From the NCBI RefSeq assembly GCF_901000735.1, contig NC_081542.1, positions 27,977,093 through 28,041,092 of the forward strand: DNA of 64,000 nt, in the 5' to 3' direction. The notes under the pieces were generated by a model, which ran no database searches, was not told where the DNA came from, and worked only from the letters and a program-made list of their open reading frames with translations. Below are positions 1-12,479 of this stretch, piece after piece. Made by a program: the position numbers and the translations under genes. Origin of the DNA: Corylus avellana. Lineage: Eukaryota; Streptophyta; Magnoliopsida; Fagales; Betulaceae. The first letter of the stretch is position 1; each line of letters opens with the position of its first letter.

Positions 1-3000
1 TGCCAGACAAAGGAAACAATCAGATACAATCATGAGAATATGAAGTCAAACATATCACTCCAACATACTGAATTGTTAGTACCCTAGAAGGAAATTCATC
101 ATAATAATGTGCAGGAGTCATCTCAACCCTGTTCAGATCTGATTCCCACAGCCTAATCTGTCACAGAAGAGAGTTCATTTTAAAACATCAGAAAACAAAG
201 GGAAACATGACAATTTTTATTACCAAATATCTAAGCAATTTCAAGAACTTTGTTGTTGGGTAAAAGAGTATGGCCAAATCAGCGGCATGGCAACATAAAA
301 TCACATAAACTGAACAACAATAAAGGAGCTACAATATAATTTATGATAAATACAAATATAATATAGAGGAACTGAAACCTGATCCGTGACATTTTCGGGT
401 ATAGATGGCATTCTCTCTGCTACACGAGGATGGGAATTCTGCTGAAGAAAAGTAATAATCTGCAAAAAATTGTTTAGGAGTTAAGTGAAGCAAAATACCT
501 TCCAGGAGGACAAAACAAAAGGGAGTGGGAGACAATAGCATTTTAGACTTCCAATCCAAATGCCACAATGCAGTAACCCTTTTTACCCATAAGAATACCA
601 AGTTAAAGTGAGTGCATGTCAAGAAAGGGAGGACTGTATGTGTTTGTGTTGTCCATGTGCCAACCAGTGATTTACTTATTAAAACAAAATCGAACCCATC
701 GTATCTATTCCATGGCGGTAAAAACTACTACCAGACCATGACAACAACATTATGAGCATGTCAACAAGAGTATCTGATTATAGCTATACCAATATTGAGC
801 ATGGGACTCCAAATCTCTAATGACTTAATTTGGACTTATTATTATGATGATTCAACCTAATACCTTTCAATCCATTAGTAAAGTCACAATCCTGGATAAC
901 CACATGTTTATTAGAGCTAGTCAGCAGGGCAATTAAGAGAGCCTGAGGAACTCACTCACCCAGGCATGATAGTTTCAGAGACTTGCCCAAGGGACTCATG
1001 AATAGCATGCAAAATAGCACTTCAAATAACAGTTATTACCAGCAAGATTCCAAACAAAATTCGACAAAAAGAAAGAAGTGACACCCAATTTGCTCAACGT
1101 GTTCCAATATTTGCTCATGTTCACCAAGGTGAAATGGTAGATTCCTATTCCCACAAGCAGTAAGATCCCAACATGCAAAACTTGGATCAACCAATTTGCA
1201 GCCTCCCCAACAAAAAAGTTAAATTGGACTCAATTAAAAGGTTCTTGCGGATTTGGATTAACTTGTTCAGCATGAAACAAACACAAATAATTTTATTGTA
1301 AGCCAAAAGTCATATTAGCGAGGTAAATAGGGACATCGACCTAGATAGGCTCAAGTGGCTTAAAATAATCCATGTAGCCATTTCCAATTAGTGAGGATTA
1401 AGGTTTACTTGAGTTCAGTTCAGTTGAGTTCTAAAGTAGAAGGTATTGGAGTAGACTAATCTATACTTGCCTGCTCTGCTGCAATACCATTTTCAAAAGC
1501 ATTATACAAACTTTCTTTTGTGATTGCTCCCACTATAAGATTTGGAAGTTGATACTCTATCCTGCATATATAAGCACAGCATTTTTCATCTCAGAGATAA
1601 TTTTAAAATATGAAAATACCACCTGGCTTGTCACACCAAGCAGGATAGTATAAAGATAGAGAGCACCCTGTCGTAAGCAGAGGAAGTCTACTGTCTAAGT
1701 ATGAATTCAATGAAAGTATCACAAAGGAGAAATAATTTATTATTTTCAAATATAAATGAATAGCCATATTATGTGATTAAATTGTAATCATTTACACTCT
1801 TTATCAACATTAAGGTATGCTTTTGAGAAGGAATAACTTCTCATAGCCAAAAAAAAAAAAACCTCTTATTTAGTGTAGCATATAGAAAATTGACTTTAAT
1901 GACCAAACCGCTGTTTCAAAGTAGCTCAATTTTAACCTTCAGAATAACCCTATTCAACTTCAAATGAGAAGCAAGTGGTAACCTGCTTTTCAAAGAATCA
2001 CTTCAACCAAAATTATATCAAGCAATTGGTTGGCGTACCTTGAGAAAAGACGTAGAATTTCACAGTGTAACTTTGAAGTTGAGTATGCATACAACCTAAA
2101 ATTTGTTTCCACAACCACAAATCCCTGGGAAAAAGAGAAAGAAGCAAGAGATGAGATATGTAATTACAAATTTGTAGTCACTACATATCCATAGTTCTTT
2201 ACTGGAAAAATATATTAAAAAAAAGGAAGACAAAGGCAAAGAAGTGAGATGAACAGGGAAAAAAGAAAGAAAATCAAGTCACGACATATCAACTCGAAGG
2301 TTTATGACAGACACAAAAGATCATAGGGAGAAATTATAACAGTCATAAGATAAAGCACTTGGTTCTCATTTTATTTGGAGTCTCGTGGGCCATGCCGGGC
2401 AATATTCTTGAGTTACTTCAGTGTTGGAAGATGCAAGGGTAGAGACTGTAACAACCCAAAGAAAAGCGATAGCCACATCTACATTGTCACCTCAAAAGGA
2501 CTAGTCAATTTGGAACGTCCCTATAATTTCTTATAAAGTCCAATTTCACCTAAAAACTAGGCACTATGAGACTTAACACTCATCACTATCTTTATAAACC
2601 ACACTCTATGTGGGCTACTTTTTATCTTCCCAATATGAGAGCGGGATGTTACAAACTCCCCCTTTTAAACTCCTAACGTCCTCGTTAGGGTCAAGTCATG
2701 CAATGCTCTAATATCACAGGGCCTGGTATTACAACCTAGCTCTGATACCATTTGTAACGACCCAGGGAAAAGCATTAGCCACATCTGCACTCTCACCCCA
2801 AAAGGGCTAGTCAATTTGGAGCTTCCTAAAATTCCTTATATGGGACTTTGCACTCATAATTATCTTTATAAACCATCCACTCTATGTGAGCTACTTCTCA
2901 TCTTCCCAATATAGAAAGTCATCCCTACTTCACTTATATGGAGCATTTGGAGAGAAATAGACGCCTTTTCGAGGACTACAAGTCTAATGTGGTGCAATTA

Positions 3001-4870
3001 AAAGCTTCTTTCTTGAGTTTCCTTTTAGAGTGAGCTGTTACTTTTGTTCCTAATTTCTCGTTCTCTAGTCTTGTAGATTTTGTTAACTTTTTAGATTTTG
3101 AAAACCAATAGGGTGGTCGCTTCTCTTGTATAATTTTCGTGTACGCAAGCTTTTATTCTTCAATAAATCATTATTCATCAAAAAATAATATAACTTCAAC
3201 AAATTTAATTCATCCTACCAATGACAGTTTTCAGGACTGTTGATAACAAAGCAGCTAAAAATCCAAAAGAGGTCAAGTAGTGAGGAAGATAAGTAGTAAA
3301 ACAAAGCAGCCATATAAATGCGAGAGCCAACACCCTGCAATTTATAATAATTACCAATTATCTAGTTCTTGCAAATACTACATATTAAAATTAAGCTCCA
3401 ATTCAGTTTTCGCTGATACAAAAAAAATTTTGATAAGTAGAGCATTTGGTAAGAAAAGGAAAAAGAATGTCAACAAAAATCTCAAACAGTTTTCGCTGAT
3501 ACAAATTACCAATACTATAGAGACAAAAAAAGCCTAGGAACTGAAGGTAACTACTAATGGTACCAACAATAAAAGCTAGGAAGAGATTCAAAGATCCTAA
3601 TTGTTAGCTGGGAACATTCACATCCTGTGTTAATAGAGATATAGCAACTGTGGTCAGATATCTATTCCTGCCTTCAACAAGTTAGCAGCATCATTTGTGG
3701 TTTTAAAAGTACAAAAGAACTAATGAGCAGAAACAAGCAGTTCTTCTGAGGCTCCATCTAAAATAGAGCAACACTTGGGCTACTCTGGAAGCTAGTGAGC
3801 CAAGCCACCAAGAACATGTGCAGACAGACTATTACAGAGACCAAGCCAGCAAGAGTATAGAGGCACTGATTACATTACCTTTTGGCACAAATCGGAATTA
3901 TAAACCAATTATAAGCACTGAAAGAGTAATTTGTTTATTGCCTTCCATTCAGGAGTAAGGCTATATACTAGGTGACAGTGATATCACAAACACACAAGAA
4001 TGATGATAGGAATCAAATGCAACCAGACAAAAAGAGAAAAATCAACTGCAGACAGGGAAAAGAGAAGAGAAAAGAAAAGAAAAGAAAAGAAAAAAGCTAG
4101 ACATATTCAATGAACGGTAATTCATGACTTCACAAAAAACATACTTGTTTCCGTGATGATGAATCTGTTAAGCACACTGAAAGATTGGTAGCTAATTTAG
4201 TAGGTATAAACCAACTCTCGTTCATCCCCTGGACATATGCCACCAAAAGAAGAGAAAATCAAACTTCTAGCAAACTAATACTTGAATTACTATTTGAGGG
4301 ATCACTACCACATTCTACACCAAGAATAGCAGAAACTAGAATATAACTAGAATACCTGCTGAAGTTTAACCAATCCCAAGTCTGTGAGGTCCTTGATCCA
4401 ACTCTTCTGAATCTCCGTCAATGTGTTACTATTATATGCCTAACAAATAAAGAAGTCAGCAACATCACGCCAACGTGAGATCTGCAATGACCAAGAAACT
4501 CCCTAGAAAGCAAGCAGACAGGTCTCACATATACTAGAAGGATTAGTTTCCCTTCCCACCCCCCCACCCCCCATATCTGGTAAATCCGGGACCTCACCCC
4601 CTAACTAGTTTTTTTTTTTTTGTCTTAGTAGATGTTATTTGGACCAAATACCATTGTCAAAAAGATCAAGATTAGTTAACGCAACATGTGAAAAAGGTAT
4701 ATCTAATACCTTTCCTGTGACATGACAACTAAGCTCTAGTAAGAATGAAATCAAATCGGCTGGGTCCACATCTCGCTCCTGGAACAAAATTAGAAATCCA
4801 GATTTAAATTGAATAACAGGTATTATGAAGAACAAAGCTGAAGTTGCACTGCCCTACTGAGTTAAAGTAA

Positions 4871-4905
<35 letters not shown>

Positions 4906-7900
4906 ATAGCTCTAATAACCATCAAAGTTCGACAATGATCATTAAGCATCATATGTGTTTTAAAAGGAAAGCAGATCTAAATAATGATTTGAAAATATTG
5001 ATAAAATTTCAGTGTAGAGGAAACACTTATTTTTAGAGATGGGGGAACTACCAAAGGAATCTCACTATCCCATACCTCAGAATTAGAGATGTATTCTCTG
5101 ATGATGTACCAAAGTTGTGCATTTGTGTCCATCAACTGTAATTTTCAGAGATCAAAAATAACGTCAAGTAAAACACATCACAAGAAGTGCAAGCAGCTCA
5201 TCATTCATATGATGCATACCAAGAACTGGAAAACACTTTCAGTTAATCGTGGAGCCCCTTTCTCCCTGTAAAAATGCACATACACATCAAAAACCAGACA
5301 TGAGATACAGTAAACTCATATATACACAAGAAAGTGAGGCATATATATCATTGAGAGAAATTATGCTAATACAAGAAAGAAGGACCTTTGACTCAAAAGC
5401 CCTCGCTGCAAAATTCTCATCATAGAAGAGCTGATATTTGATGGCCTTTCAGCTTGCGCCGAGTTTATAAGTTGGAGCAAGAAACACTAATTTAACACAA
5501 TAGCAAGTCAAAAGAGAGAGTAGCATTAATCAAGAAACTAAACAATAAGTAGTTTCAACAGTGATAAATTCCAATCACAGAATAACACGGTATGTAAGAG
5601 CCAGACAGTTTTTCTAAATACACGTATGAATAAACAGAAAATGGGAACATATAGATGAACTTCGCACCTCCCATTGTTCAAGGGCATAAACCTCAAGATC
5701 CTCCAAGCTTGGGAGCCTCACAGTTATGTCAGAAGGCATTGGTTCCCTTGGTAAAACTTCGCTGCCATATCAAATGATAAGGTCATATCCAAAATAAAGT
5801 TGTTGTGAACATTTTATTAAGCCAACCACCGTTGACTGCAGGATCATATTTTAAATTTTTAATGTCATTACAAAAATGAGATAATAGGCATTCAAGTTAT
5901 GCTTATTCAGTAAATCTAACAATCTAAGCAATCTGATGTCATAAATCAAATACATTCATTATCAAACATGGCAGCATATGATAAGTACAAGCAAAAAAAG
6001 TAATGCATGTTATATTTTACCAAGTGGGCTAGCAACTAGACATCCATGATTGCAATTTGTACTTTTTGGTGGAGAGGATTGGAGCAAAAATGGAGAAAAT
6101 AAACTCTACATGCCGCAGCTTTTTCAAAATTTTCCCTGAGTTGGATCCTTTAGAACACTATATTGGAACTAATAAAGATCAAGTAACCTCTACATGAGTC
6201 ACATATAGAATACATGAAACAGGGTAGATTTATCCCATTTTCTTTTATTATTAGATTCCCAACGACCCATACCTCACAGAATAATCCCCAAGGGCAAGAA
6301 ACACATTCATCTAAGCTAACTGAAAAAACAAAAACAAAAACGAAAAGATTATCCGAATCTCAACTCACCCAAGTGTTAAAAGCTTTTGGAGGTTTGTCTG
6401 GAATGTTGGATTAATTCTGTAAGTTGTTTCCCTTCTCCTGCCAGCAAAACATCAAGTTCACTGTAAAGGCTGAGAGAATAAGGTTGGATCAAAACTACAT
6501 TACAATAATTTGAACATGAATATTAGAATGATAATAGTGAAAGAAAGTCATCTCAAAGAACATATATAAATTCTACGGCACGTATATCAAAAATAAAAAC
6601 ATACAAATCTAGGCATTTTGGAACTTCCACAATATGCAACCAGTATTGAAATGTAAATTTAGTTCTTAAAAAAAAGAACGTGGAGAACTTTCATGGATAC
6701 ACATATATTAAAGTCTGACCAAATTTGATGCATTCCCGTGCAGCCGAGATTAAAATTCCAGAATATCAGGAAAAGGCTCCAAATCTGGGCATGTTTCCCA
6801 CAAAACAAGCATTGTGATCAGAGGAGCAAGGGCATGGATGTCCTGTCAAACTAAGTCAAACTCCAAAGATCTAATAGCTTTGTTGCAAGCTCCAAACGTG
6901 TTTTCATAGTGCAGAAAATAATTTCATCCTAAAAGGCAACATGTCCCAATAGATTCATGCCTCGTTTCTATGGTCCACAATGACAAGACCTTCAAGAGTT
7001 CATCTTATCGACATAAAATATACAGGAGCGTTTTGGTCATATTGCAGTGAAAAAAAGAATAAAGAAAAAAAATTTCTTGAAACAGTTTATCTCCTCAGCA
7101 ATCTTAGTCTTTTATGTTTAATCTTTCAAAGAAGCAAAGGACACCTTATATGGTCAACGAATTCTTAAATCTTCAGAAGAACACAAGAAGTATTATGTAA
7201 AGAAAATCCATTTACCTGTCAGCAGTGTCAGTGAATATCCGTAACTTAATCAACCTATCAATCGCGACTCTATGCATTGAGGACCCATCTGGAAACACCC
7301 ACTCCTCCATAGACTTGGCTGTTATTGGAACATCAATGTACAACATCTGTATAACATACTTCTTGGCCAGAGGTGGCAGAGACCTGAGTACTCAAAAAAC
7401 AAAAACCACAAATTCGATCAATATCTCAGAGAACTAACCATTTGGCATTAACTACCACAATAAACTCTTTAAGACTTCCACTGCGTGTATCTAAATCAAC
7501 GAGACGCAGAAAATTTTCAACATATTGGATCCACTATCTACAAACATCTAAAAAACATAAAACACCCAAGTATATAAAGAATATACTGACAATATATTCA
7601 AAACAGGTTGATATTGGAGTTGAAAAATCTGAGGTTAAGATTGGAACTGTGTCAAATGTTGTGAATCAGGAGCAATGGAATGTTGTTCGAGCTGCTAAGA
7701 AAACTCCAGTAACTAAACTTTCTGCTAGGGATAGTCAAAGGCATTGGACAAATTCTTTCCATTTGCTGGCTAGAGCAGATGGTAGAATTGATCAGGGGAG
7801 GTAAGAGGAGATCATATTTCTCAATCTCTTCAAAAAGTTATTGAACATGCACTAAATGAGGAAAATACTAATCTCTTGAAGGACAAAGGGAAAAGTAAAC

Positions 7901-10900
7901 TGGGAGAGGAGGAGGAGGTTTTGATGAGAGGATTTTCTCCTACTGTATGAATTTCTTGATATGGAATGTGAGGGGTTTGAATCATCCCTCTAAGCAGCAA
8001 GAGGTAAAAAATTTGATCAAAATTCATAAGATTGGTTTAATTTGTTTGATTGAGACTAGAGTGAGGAAAATAAAGCAGATAGAATCAGATCTGTTATTGT
8101 TCCTGATTGGGACTATGCTTTCAATTATGATAAGCATTTTTTGGGAAGGATATGGGTTTGCTGGAAGAAGTCTGACTATGAAGTAACTGTGGTTGATAAA
8201 TGTGTGCAGAGTATTAATTGTTTCATCAAATCTCACAAGAGTAAGTGTTGTTGGTTTCATTCTTTTGTGTATGGGGCTAACAAAGGGGTGGATAGGAAGT
8301 TGCTTTGGACTAGTTTAAGTTCTATGAAGGGTAGAGTGGCTACTAGTCCTTGGATGATTTGTGGAGACTTTAATGTTGTGAAGTCTTTGGGTGAGAAGTG
8401 GGGCTCTGAAAAGCTGAATTCTTATGAAGTGGAGTTTGGGCAGTGCTTAAATGATCTAGAGGTTTTAGACCTTAATTTTAGTGGATGTTTTTACACATGG
8501 ACTAATAAAAGTGAGGAGCCTAGGTTTGTGGCTAGAAAGCTTGATAGAGTTTTGGCTAATGAACATTGGATGTGTACTTTTAGTAGAACTATTGTTGAGT
8601 TTCAGTCAAGTGGCATTTCGGATCATTCTCCAGCTATTATATCTGTAGGGTTTCTGCAGAGTTTTGGTCCCAAGTCTTTTAAATTCTACAATTATTGGTC
8701 AGAACATAAAGGTTTTCTGGATTGGGTCAAGGAAGGTTGGGAAATTCAGGTTGATGGGGTTAACATGTATCAACTTTATGTAAAACTTAGATCTGTTAAA
8801 GCTGTGCTGAAGAGGCAGAATGTGGTTTGTTTTGGGAATTTGAAACAGAAAGTTATGGAGGCTAGGGATAATCTTGACTTAGCTCAAAAAGCTGTTATTG
8901 CATCGTATGGGAGGGCTGATTGTTTATTAAAGGAGAGGGAATGTTTACATGCTTATGTTTCTATTACAAAAGCTGAAGAGTCCTTTTTGAAGCAAAAAGC
9001 TAGGAATCAATGGCTAAAACTAGGTGATCAGAACAACAGTTTTTTTCATCGAGCTATCAAAGTACAGCATGCCAAGAATACCATTACTCATCTGTGGGAT
9101 GAGCAGGGTCATAAAGTGGAAGATGTGGAACAAATCAAACAGGTAGCTGAAGATTTTTACAAAAAGCTGCTGGGGTCTGATCAGATGACTTTTAATGAGA
9201 CTAAGGCAACTCGTATAAAACAATTGATACCAATGTCTATTTCTGCTGATAAGGCAAGTCTGTTGGAGAAAGAAGTCACAGAAGAAGAGATTAGGAAAAC
9301 TTTGTTCCAAATGAAAGCAAATAAGGCCCCTGGCCCTGATGGGTTTTCAGCAGATTTTTTTAAGGCTTCTTGGCCTATTGTTGGGAAGGATGTGGTTGTA
9401 GCCATTAAAGATTTCTTCCTCTCTGGTTTGTTATTGAAAGAGGTAAATGCCACTATTCTTACTCTGGTACCTAAGAAGATTAATCCTTTTACTATGGGGG
9501 ATTTTAGGCCTATAGCTTGCTGCAATGTCATATATAAGTGCATTACCAAGATTATTGCTAACAGGATGTTGCCGCTTCTAGGAGATTTGGTGAGTATGAA
9601 CCAGTCAGCTTTTATTCCCTCTAGAAGCATTTCTGAAAATGTTCTTCTAGCTCAGGAAATTGTAAGGAATTACCATAAGGGTACAGGAAATCCTAGATGC
9701 ACCTTGAAGGTTGATCTCATGAAAGCTTATGATTCAGTAAATTGGGAGTTCATGATTCATTGTCTTTACTGTTTTGGTTTTCCAGGAAAATTCCTTAGTT
9801 GGATCAAGGAGTGTATCACCTCTCCTAGGTTTTCTATTTGTCTAAATGGTACCTTGGTTGGATACTTTGAAGGGAAGAAGGGGCTAAGGCAGGGAGATCC
9901 CTTGTCTCCTTATTTGTTTGTCTTAGCTATGGAAGTATTTTCTAGGCTCATGGCTGCTTCTACTGGTGTTGATTCAGGTTTCAAGTTTCATCCTAAATGC
10001 CTTAAAATGAAGCTTACTCATCTTTGCTTTGCAGATGATTTGCTTATTTTCTCTGAAGCTAGCTTGAGCTCCATTAAGGTTATAAAGGCTGCTTTAGTTG
10101 AGTTTGAAGAGTTGACAGGCCTTAAGGCAAACCCTTCTAAAAGTTCCTTTTATTGTTCTGGAATTACTGATAGGGTTAAGCATTCCTTATTGAATGATTT
10201 GCAAATGAAGGAGGGTAAACTTCCGGTGAGATATCTTGGGGTTCCTCTAATTTCAGCTAGACTTTCCTCTGCAGATTGTGGAGTGCTTCTGGACAGAATT
10301 ATTGGTAGAATTGATTCCTGGTTATCCAAGCATCTACAGTCTTGTATAGTTTGCAAGTGTATTGGACAGGTATCTTTATTCTTCCTAAAAAGATTATAAA
10401 GTCTATTGAGCAGAAGTTTAATAGATTTTTGTGGAATGGAAAAGATGTTGAGGCTGCAAAGGCAAAAGTGGCTTGGTCTGATGTTTGTTTTCCTAAAATG
10501 GAGGGTGGCTTGGGTTTGAAGAGGATTGAAGTATGGAATCAAACTTCTATGCTGAGACACATATGGAGTTTGTTTGCTAGATCTGGCTCTCTTTGGGTGG
10601 CATGGATTAAAGATAATTTTCTGAAGAAGAAGAGCTTATGGAGTGTTGGCATCCCTCAAAACTGCTCCTGGTGTTGGAGGAAATTACTCAAGTTAAGGTG
10701 TATTGCTAAAAAGTTCTTGAGATTTGAAGTTGGGAATGGGGAAAATATTCATCTCTGGACGGATTTGTGGCACCCTGCTAGCATCTTACTTGAAAAATAT
10801 GGTTATAGAGTTGTTTATGATGCTCAAAGTAATGTGGAAGCTAAGCTTTCTTCTGTTATACACAATGGAGAATGGTTATGGAAGCCTGCTAGATCTGAAG

Positions 10901-12177
10901 ATTTGGTGGAAATTCAAGCAGGACTTTCTGAAATTAGTTTGGGTCATGTTGATAAGCCTATTTGGACTGTTTCAAGGAATGGTATCTTTGTTAGTTCAGA
11001 TACTTGGGAGGCTATTAGGGAGAAAAATGAGAAGATTGATTGGTGGAAGTTGGTGTGGTTTCCCCTTGCTATTCCTAAGCAAGCATTTATATTATGGCTT
11101 GCTGTGAAGGGGAGGCTTGATACAGGAGATCAGTTGCTGACAAGGGGATACAAAGGAGATGTTAGTTGTGTTTTCTGCAGGAATCAATTGGAAAGCCATA
11201 ATCATCTTTTTTTTGAATGTAGCTTCAGCTATAGAATATGGAGGTTCTGCTTGTCTAGGTGCAGAATAGCAAATTCTCTTATAATATGGGAGGAGGTTTT
11301 GCAAATGGGATGCAGTGAATGGGGTAATAAGACCTTTAAAGCTGTGCTTTGTCGTTTGGCTTTGGGGTCTGCTGTCTACAACATCTGGTGCAATAGAAAT
11401 GAAGTCAGGCATGCAGGACATCCCAAAACAGAGGAGAAATTGTTGAAGAAAATTCTGTGGGAAGTCAGAACTAGAGTAATTGGGAAAGGGAAGTTTTCTA
11501 AAACTGGTGAAAACCTTATGCTTTGTTCTTTATGGAACATACCAGCAGACTTGCTTTGTTAATATTGGTTATTTTGGTCTGCGGTTAGTATGTTTTACAG
11601 CATTGTAATGTGTTTTGTTGGTGTTCAGCCTCTGTGAGGTTTTGGTTTTGGCCTTTTGTAGGGCTTGTATATGGTGATACTTTGTATTTGGTTTGTTTTG
11701 CTCTTAATGAAGGTGCTTATTCATCAAAAAAAATATATATATATACTGACAATATATTGGCGATAAAGCAAATATCACTAATGAAAACATTAACCACAAT
11801 TACTGCATAGCAAAATTCTAACACTAGGAATTGATCTTCGAGCAATTTATAGCCACACAAAAAATTCTCGAAAGGAAATAAACTTCAATTATATAACTCC
11901 ACGCAATCTCACTCTGAAGCAGTCCATCATTGCTGCTGAAGAAGCACATAGTGTGAATTTTTTTTTTTCAATTCAATATGAGAAACTGATAGTTTTGTTT
12001 ATATTAGGGGAAAAAGAGTGAAATAGGAGCAGTGCAAGAGTAGAATGAAAGAGAGGAGGAGGACCTGAGAATGGCTCCGCAGATGAAAGCGTTCTCGTAG
12101 AGCTTGTCGAGCTTCATGGCGGGCAAGGAGGCCACCATGTCCATGAAATTCTTCGCGATTATCTTCACCTGAGGCAT
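1..12177 (-). CDS. TFB2: TFIIH core subunit TFB2 (p52 / GTF2H4), 3' end missing
   Basis: This is a subunit of the general transcription and DNA-repair factor TFIIH; in the family it binds and stimulates the XPB helicase in the nucleus. Exons read on the minus strand: 12065-12177, 7216-7383, 6369-6437, 5668-5761, 5386-5486, 5220-5265, 5076-5135, 4710-4778, 4356-4439, 4145-4228, 2039-2124, 1471-1561, 379-459 and 83-157. All phases join without a stop and give 407 residues; family members have about 450, so the last ~45 residues lie beyond position 1. Recognisable blocks are MPQVKIIAKNFMDMVASLP at the start, RDVDPADLISFLLELS, SWFIPTKLATNLS, and FLQQNSHPRVAERMPSIPEN near the end. I start at the conserved MPQ; an in-frame ATG at 12201 would add eight residues. 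Intron 1 is 4.7 kb because a LINE sits in it, and the intron after 1471 uses a GC donor. Confidence 0.95.
1469..1470 (-). other. Non-canonical GC splice donor in TFB2
   Basis: Exon 12 ends at 1471 with GAGCAG followed by GCAAGT on the minus strand, so the intron starts GC. The next exon starts after an AG at 459 and continues the conserved protein in phase. AG|GCAAGT is the usual strong form of plant GC-AG introns. No GT nearby keeps both the frame and the conserved residues. Confidence 0.8.
2447..2912 (-). mobile_element. TRIM-like miniature LTR retrotransposon in a TFB2 intron
   Basis: Two diverged direct repeats flank about 100 bases. The first (2447-2653) is bounded by TGTAAC and GTTACA; the second (2753 to about 2912) has lost its outer end. 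Read on the minus strand, three bases after the second repeat comes TGGTATCAGAGC (2739-2750), an exact primer-binding site for initiator tRNA-Met. Just before the first repeat comes a purine tract, AAAAGGGGGAG. LTR, PBS, short non-coding interior, PPT, LTR is the layout of a terminal-repeat retrotransposon in miniature. There is no coding capacity. Confidence 0.85.
2913..3193 (+). mobile_element. 3' tail of a 5'-truncated LINE
   Basis: The stretch encodes the end of a plant L1 ORF2 with one frameshift (readable RNRRLFEDYKSN, stop near 3034), then a 3' UTR ending ttattcatcaaaaaataat. The same tcatc-A(n) ending closes the large LINE at 11740. It directly abuts the truncated end of the TRIM, so it may have inserted into it or removed its outer LTR end. 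Confidence 0.7.
4058..4097 (+). repeat. AAAAG-type microsatellite
   Basis: Short run of gaaaag/aaaag units inside a TFB2 intron. Confidence 0.8.
4875..4902 (+). repeat. (GA)n microsatellite
   Basis: About fourteen GA units in the TFB2 intron between exons 7 and 8. Confidence 0.9.
7602..7950 (+). pseudogene. LINE ORF1 C-terminal remnant
   Basis: One frame reads residues such as WNVVRAAKKTPVTKLSARDS and stops at 7804; a +1 shift continues as GDHISQSLQKVIEHALNEEN to a TGA at 7948-7950. This looks like the C-terminal part of a plant L1 ORF1 (nucleic-acid-binding protein) broken by one frameshift. Its stop overlaps the ORF2 start as ATGA, which fits coupled translation of the two ORFs in the parent element. 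The N-terminal part is absent because the insertion is 5' truncated. Assignment rests on position and resemblance. Confidence 0.6.
7947..11562 (+). pseudogene. LINE ORF2: endonuclease, reverse transcriptase and zf-RVT, frameshifted
   Basis: In an active element this protein nicks target DNA and copies the RNA by target-primed reverse transcription. The endonuclease begins NFLIWNVRGLNHPSKQ, has ETRV, MICGDFNVV and the SDHSPAII histidine motif. The reverse transcriptase shows NKAPGPDGFSADFF, DFRPIACCNVIYKCI, GLRQGDPLSPYLFVLAMEVF and the catalytic FADD at 10028-10039. The C-terminal zf-RVT shows CVFCRN...HLFFEC. There are two breaks: a frameshift near 8085-8100 inside the endonuclease, and a small deletion with frameshift near 10330-10345, after SWLSKHL, which separates the RT from the C-terminal part. 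No other stop was seen, so few changes have occurred since insertion. Confidence 0.93.
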
Positions 12178-12406
12178 TCTTCCTCGGCTTGCAGAGTTCA
12201 TCGGGTAAGAGTTGTGTTACGAGACTGAGTTTGATTCAGATATGGATGGCACTGTAAAGAAACAGGAAGCATTCACGCAAAAGAGTCGGAGAGAAAGAGA
12301 GAGAGTGTTAGAGAGCGGCGGCTAGGAAGAAGAGAATAAAGAGAAGGCGAAGGCGGTGAAGTGCGTGTAATTGTGAGAGGGGGAGAAAATCTTATATTTT
12401 GTGGTA

Positions 12407-12478
12407 TGGGCCCTTTGAGCCTTTTTGGGCCTCCTAGGCTTTGATTGGGCGCTTAGACCCCATGGCCTCTTCGGCCCA
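12407..12478 (-). promoter_or_regulatory. Cluster of site II-like TGGGCY motifs upstream of TFB2
   Basis: Four copies of TGGGCC/TGGGCG or their complement lie at 12407-12412, 12426-12431, 12446-12451 and 12473-12478, about 230-300 bases upstream of the TFB2 start. Site II (TGGGCY) elements bound by TCP factors are established in plant housekeeping and ribosomal promoters. The motifs are seen; the role at TFB2 is inferred. A GA-rich leader lies between 12285 and 12380. Confidence 0.45.
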
Positions 12479-12479
12479 T

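Larger units (their letters stand above)
7599..11740 (+). mobile_element. L1-type LINE inserted antisense in TFB2 intron 1
   Basis: The element is bounded by an exact 18-base direct repeat, atatactgacaatatatt, at 7581-7598 and 11741-11758, which is a target-site duplication. It starts inside ORF1, so it is 5' truncated. It then carries a nearly full ORF2 (endonuclease, reverse transcriptase, zf-RVT) and ends in a short 3' UTR with a tcatc-A-rich tail. It is about 4.1 kb and lies on the strand opposite to the host gene. The perfect duplication suggests a fairly young insertion, while the frameshifts in ORF2 show it is now inactive. Confidence 0.95.

Noticed and set aside
9020..9630. Antisense open frames over the LINE reverse transcriptase
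   Set aside because: They mirror the conserved RT coding sequence on the other strand and show no protein-like motifs.
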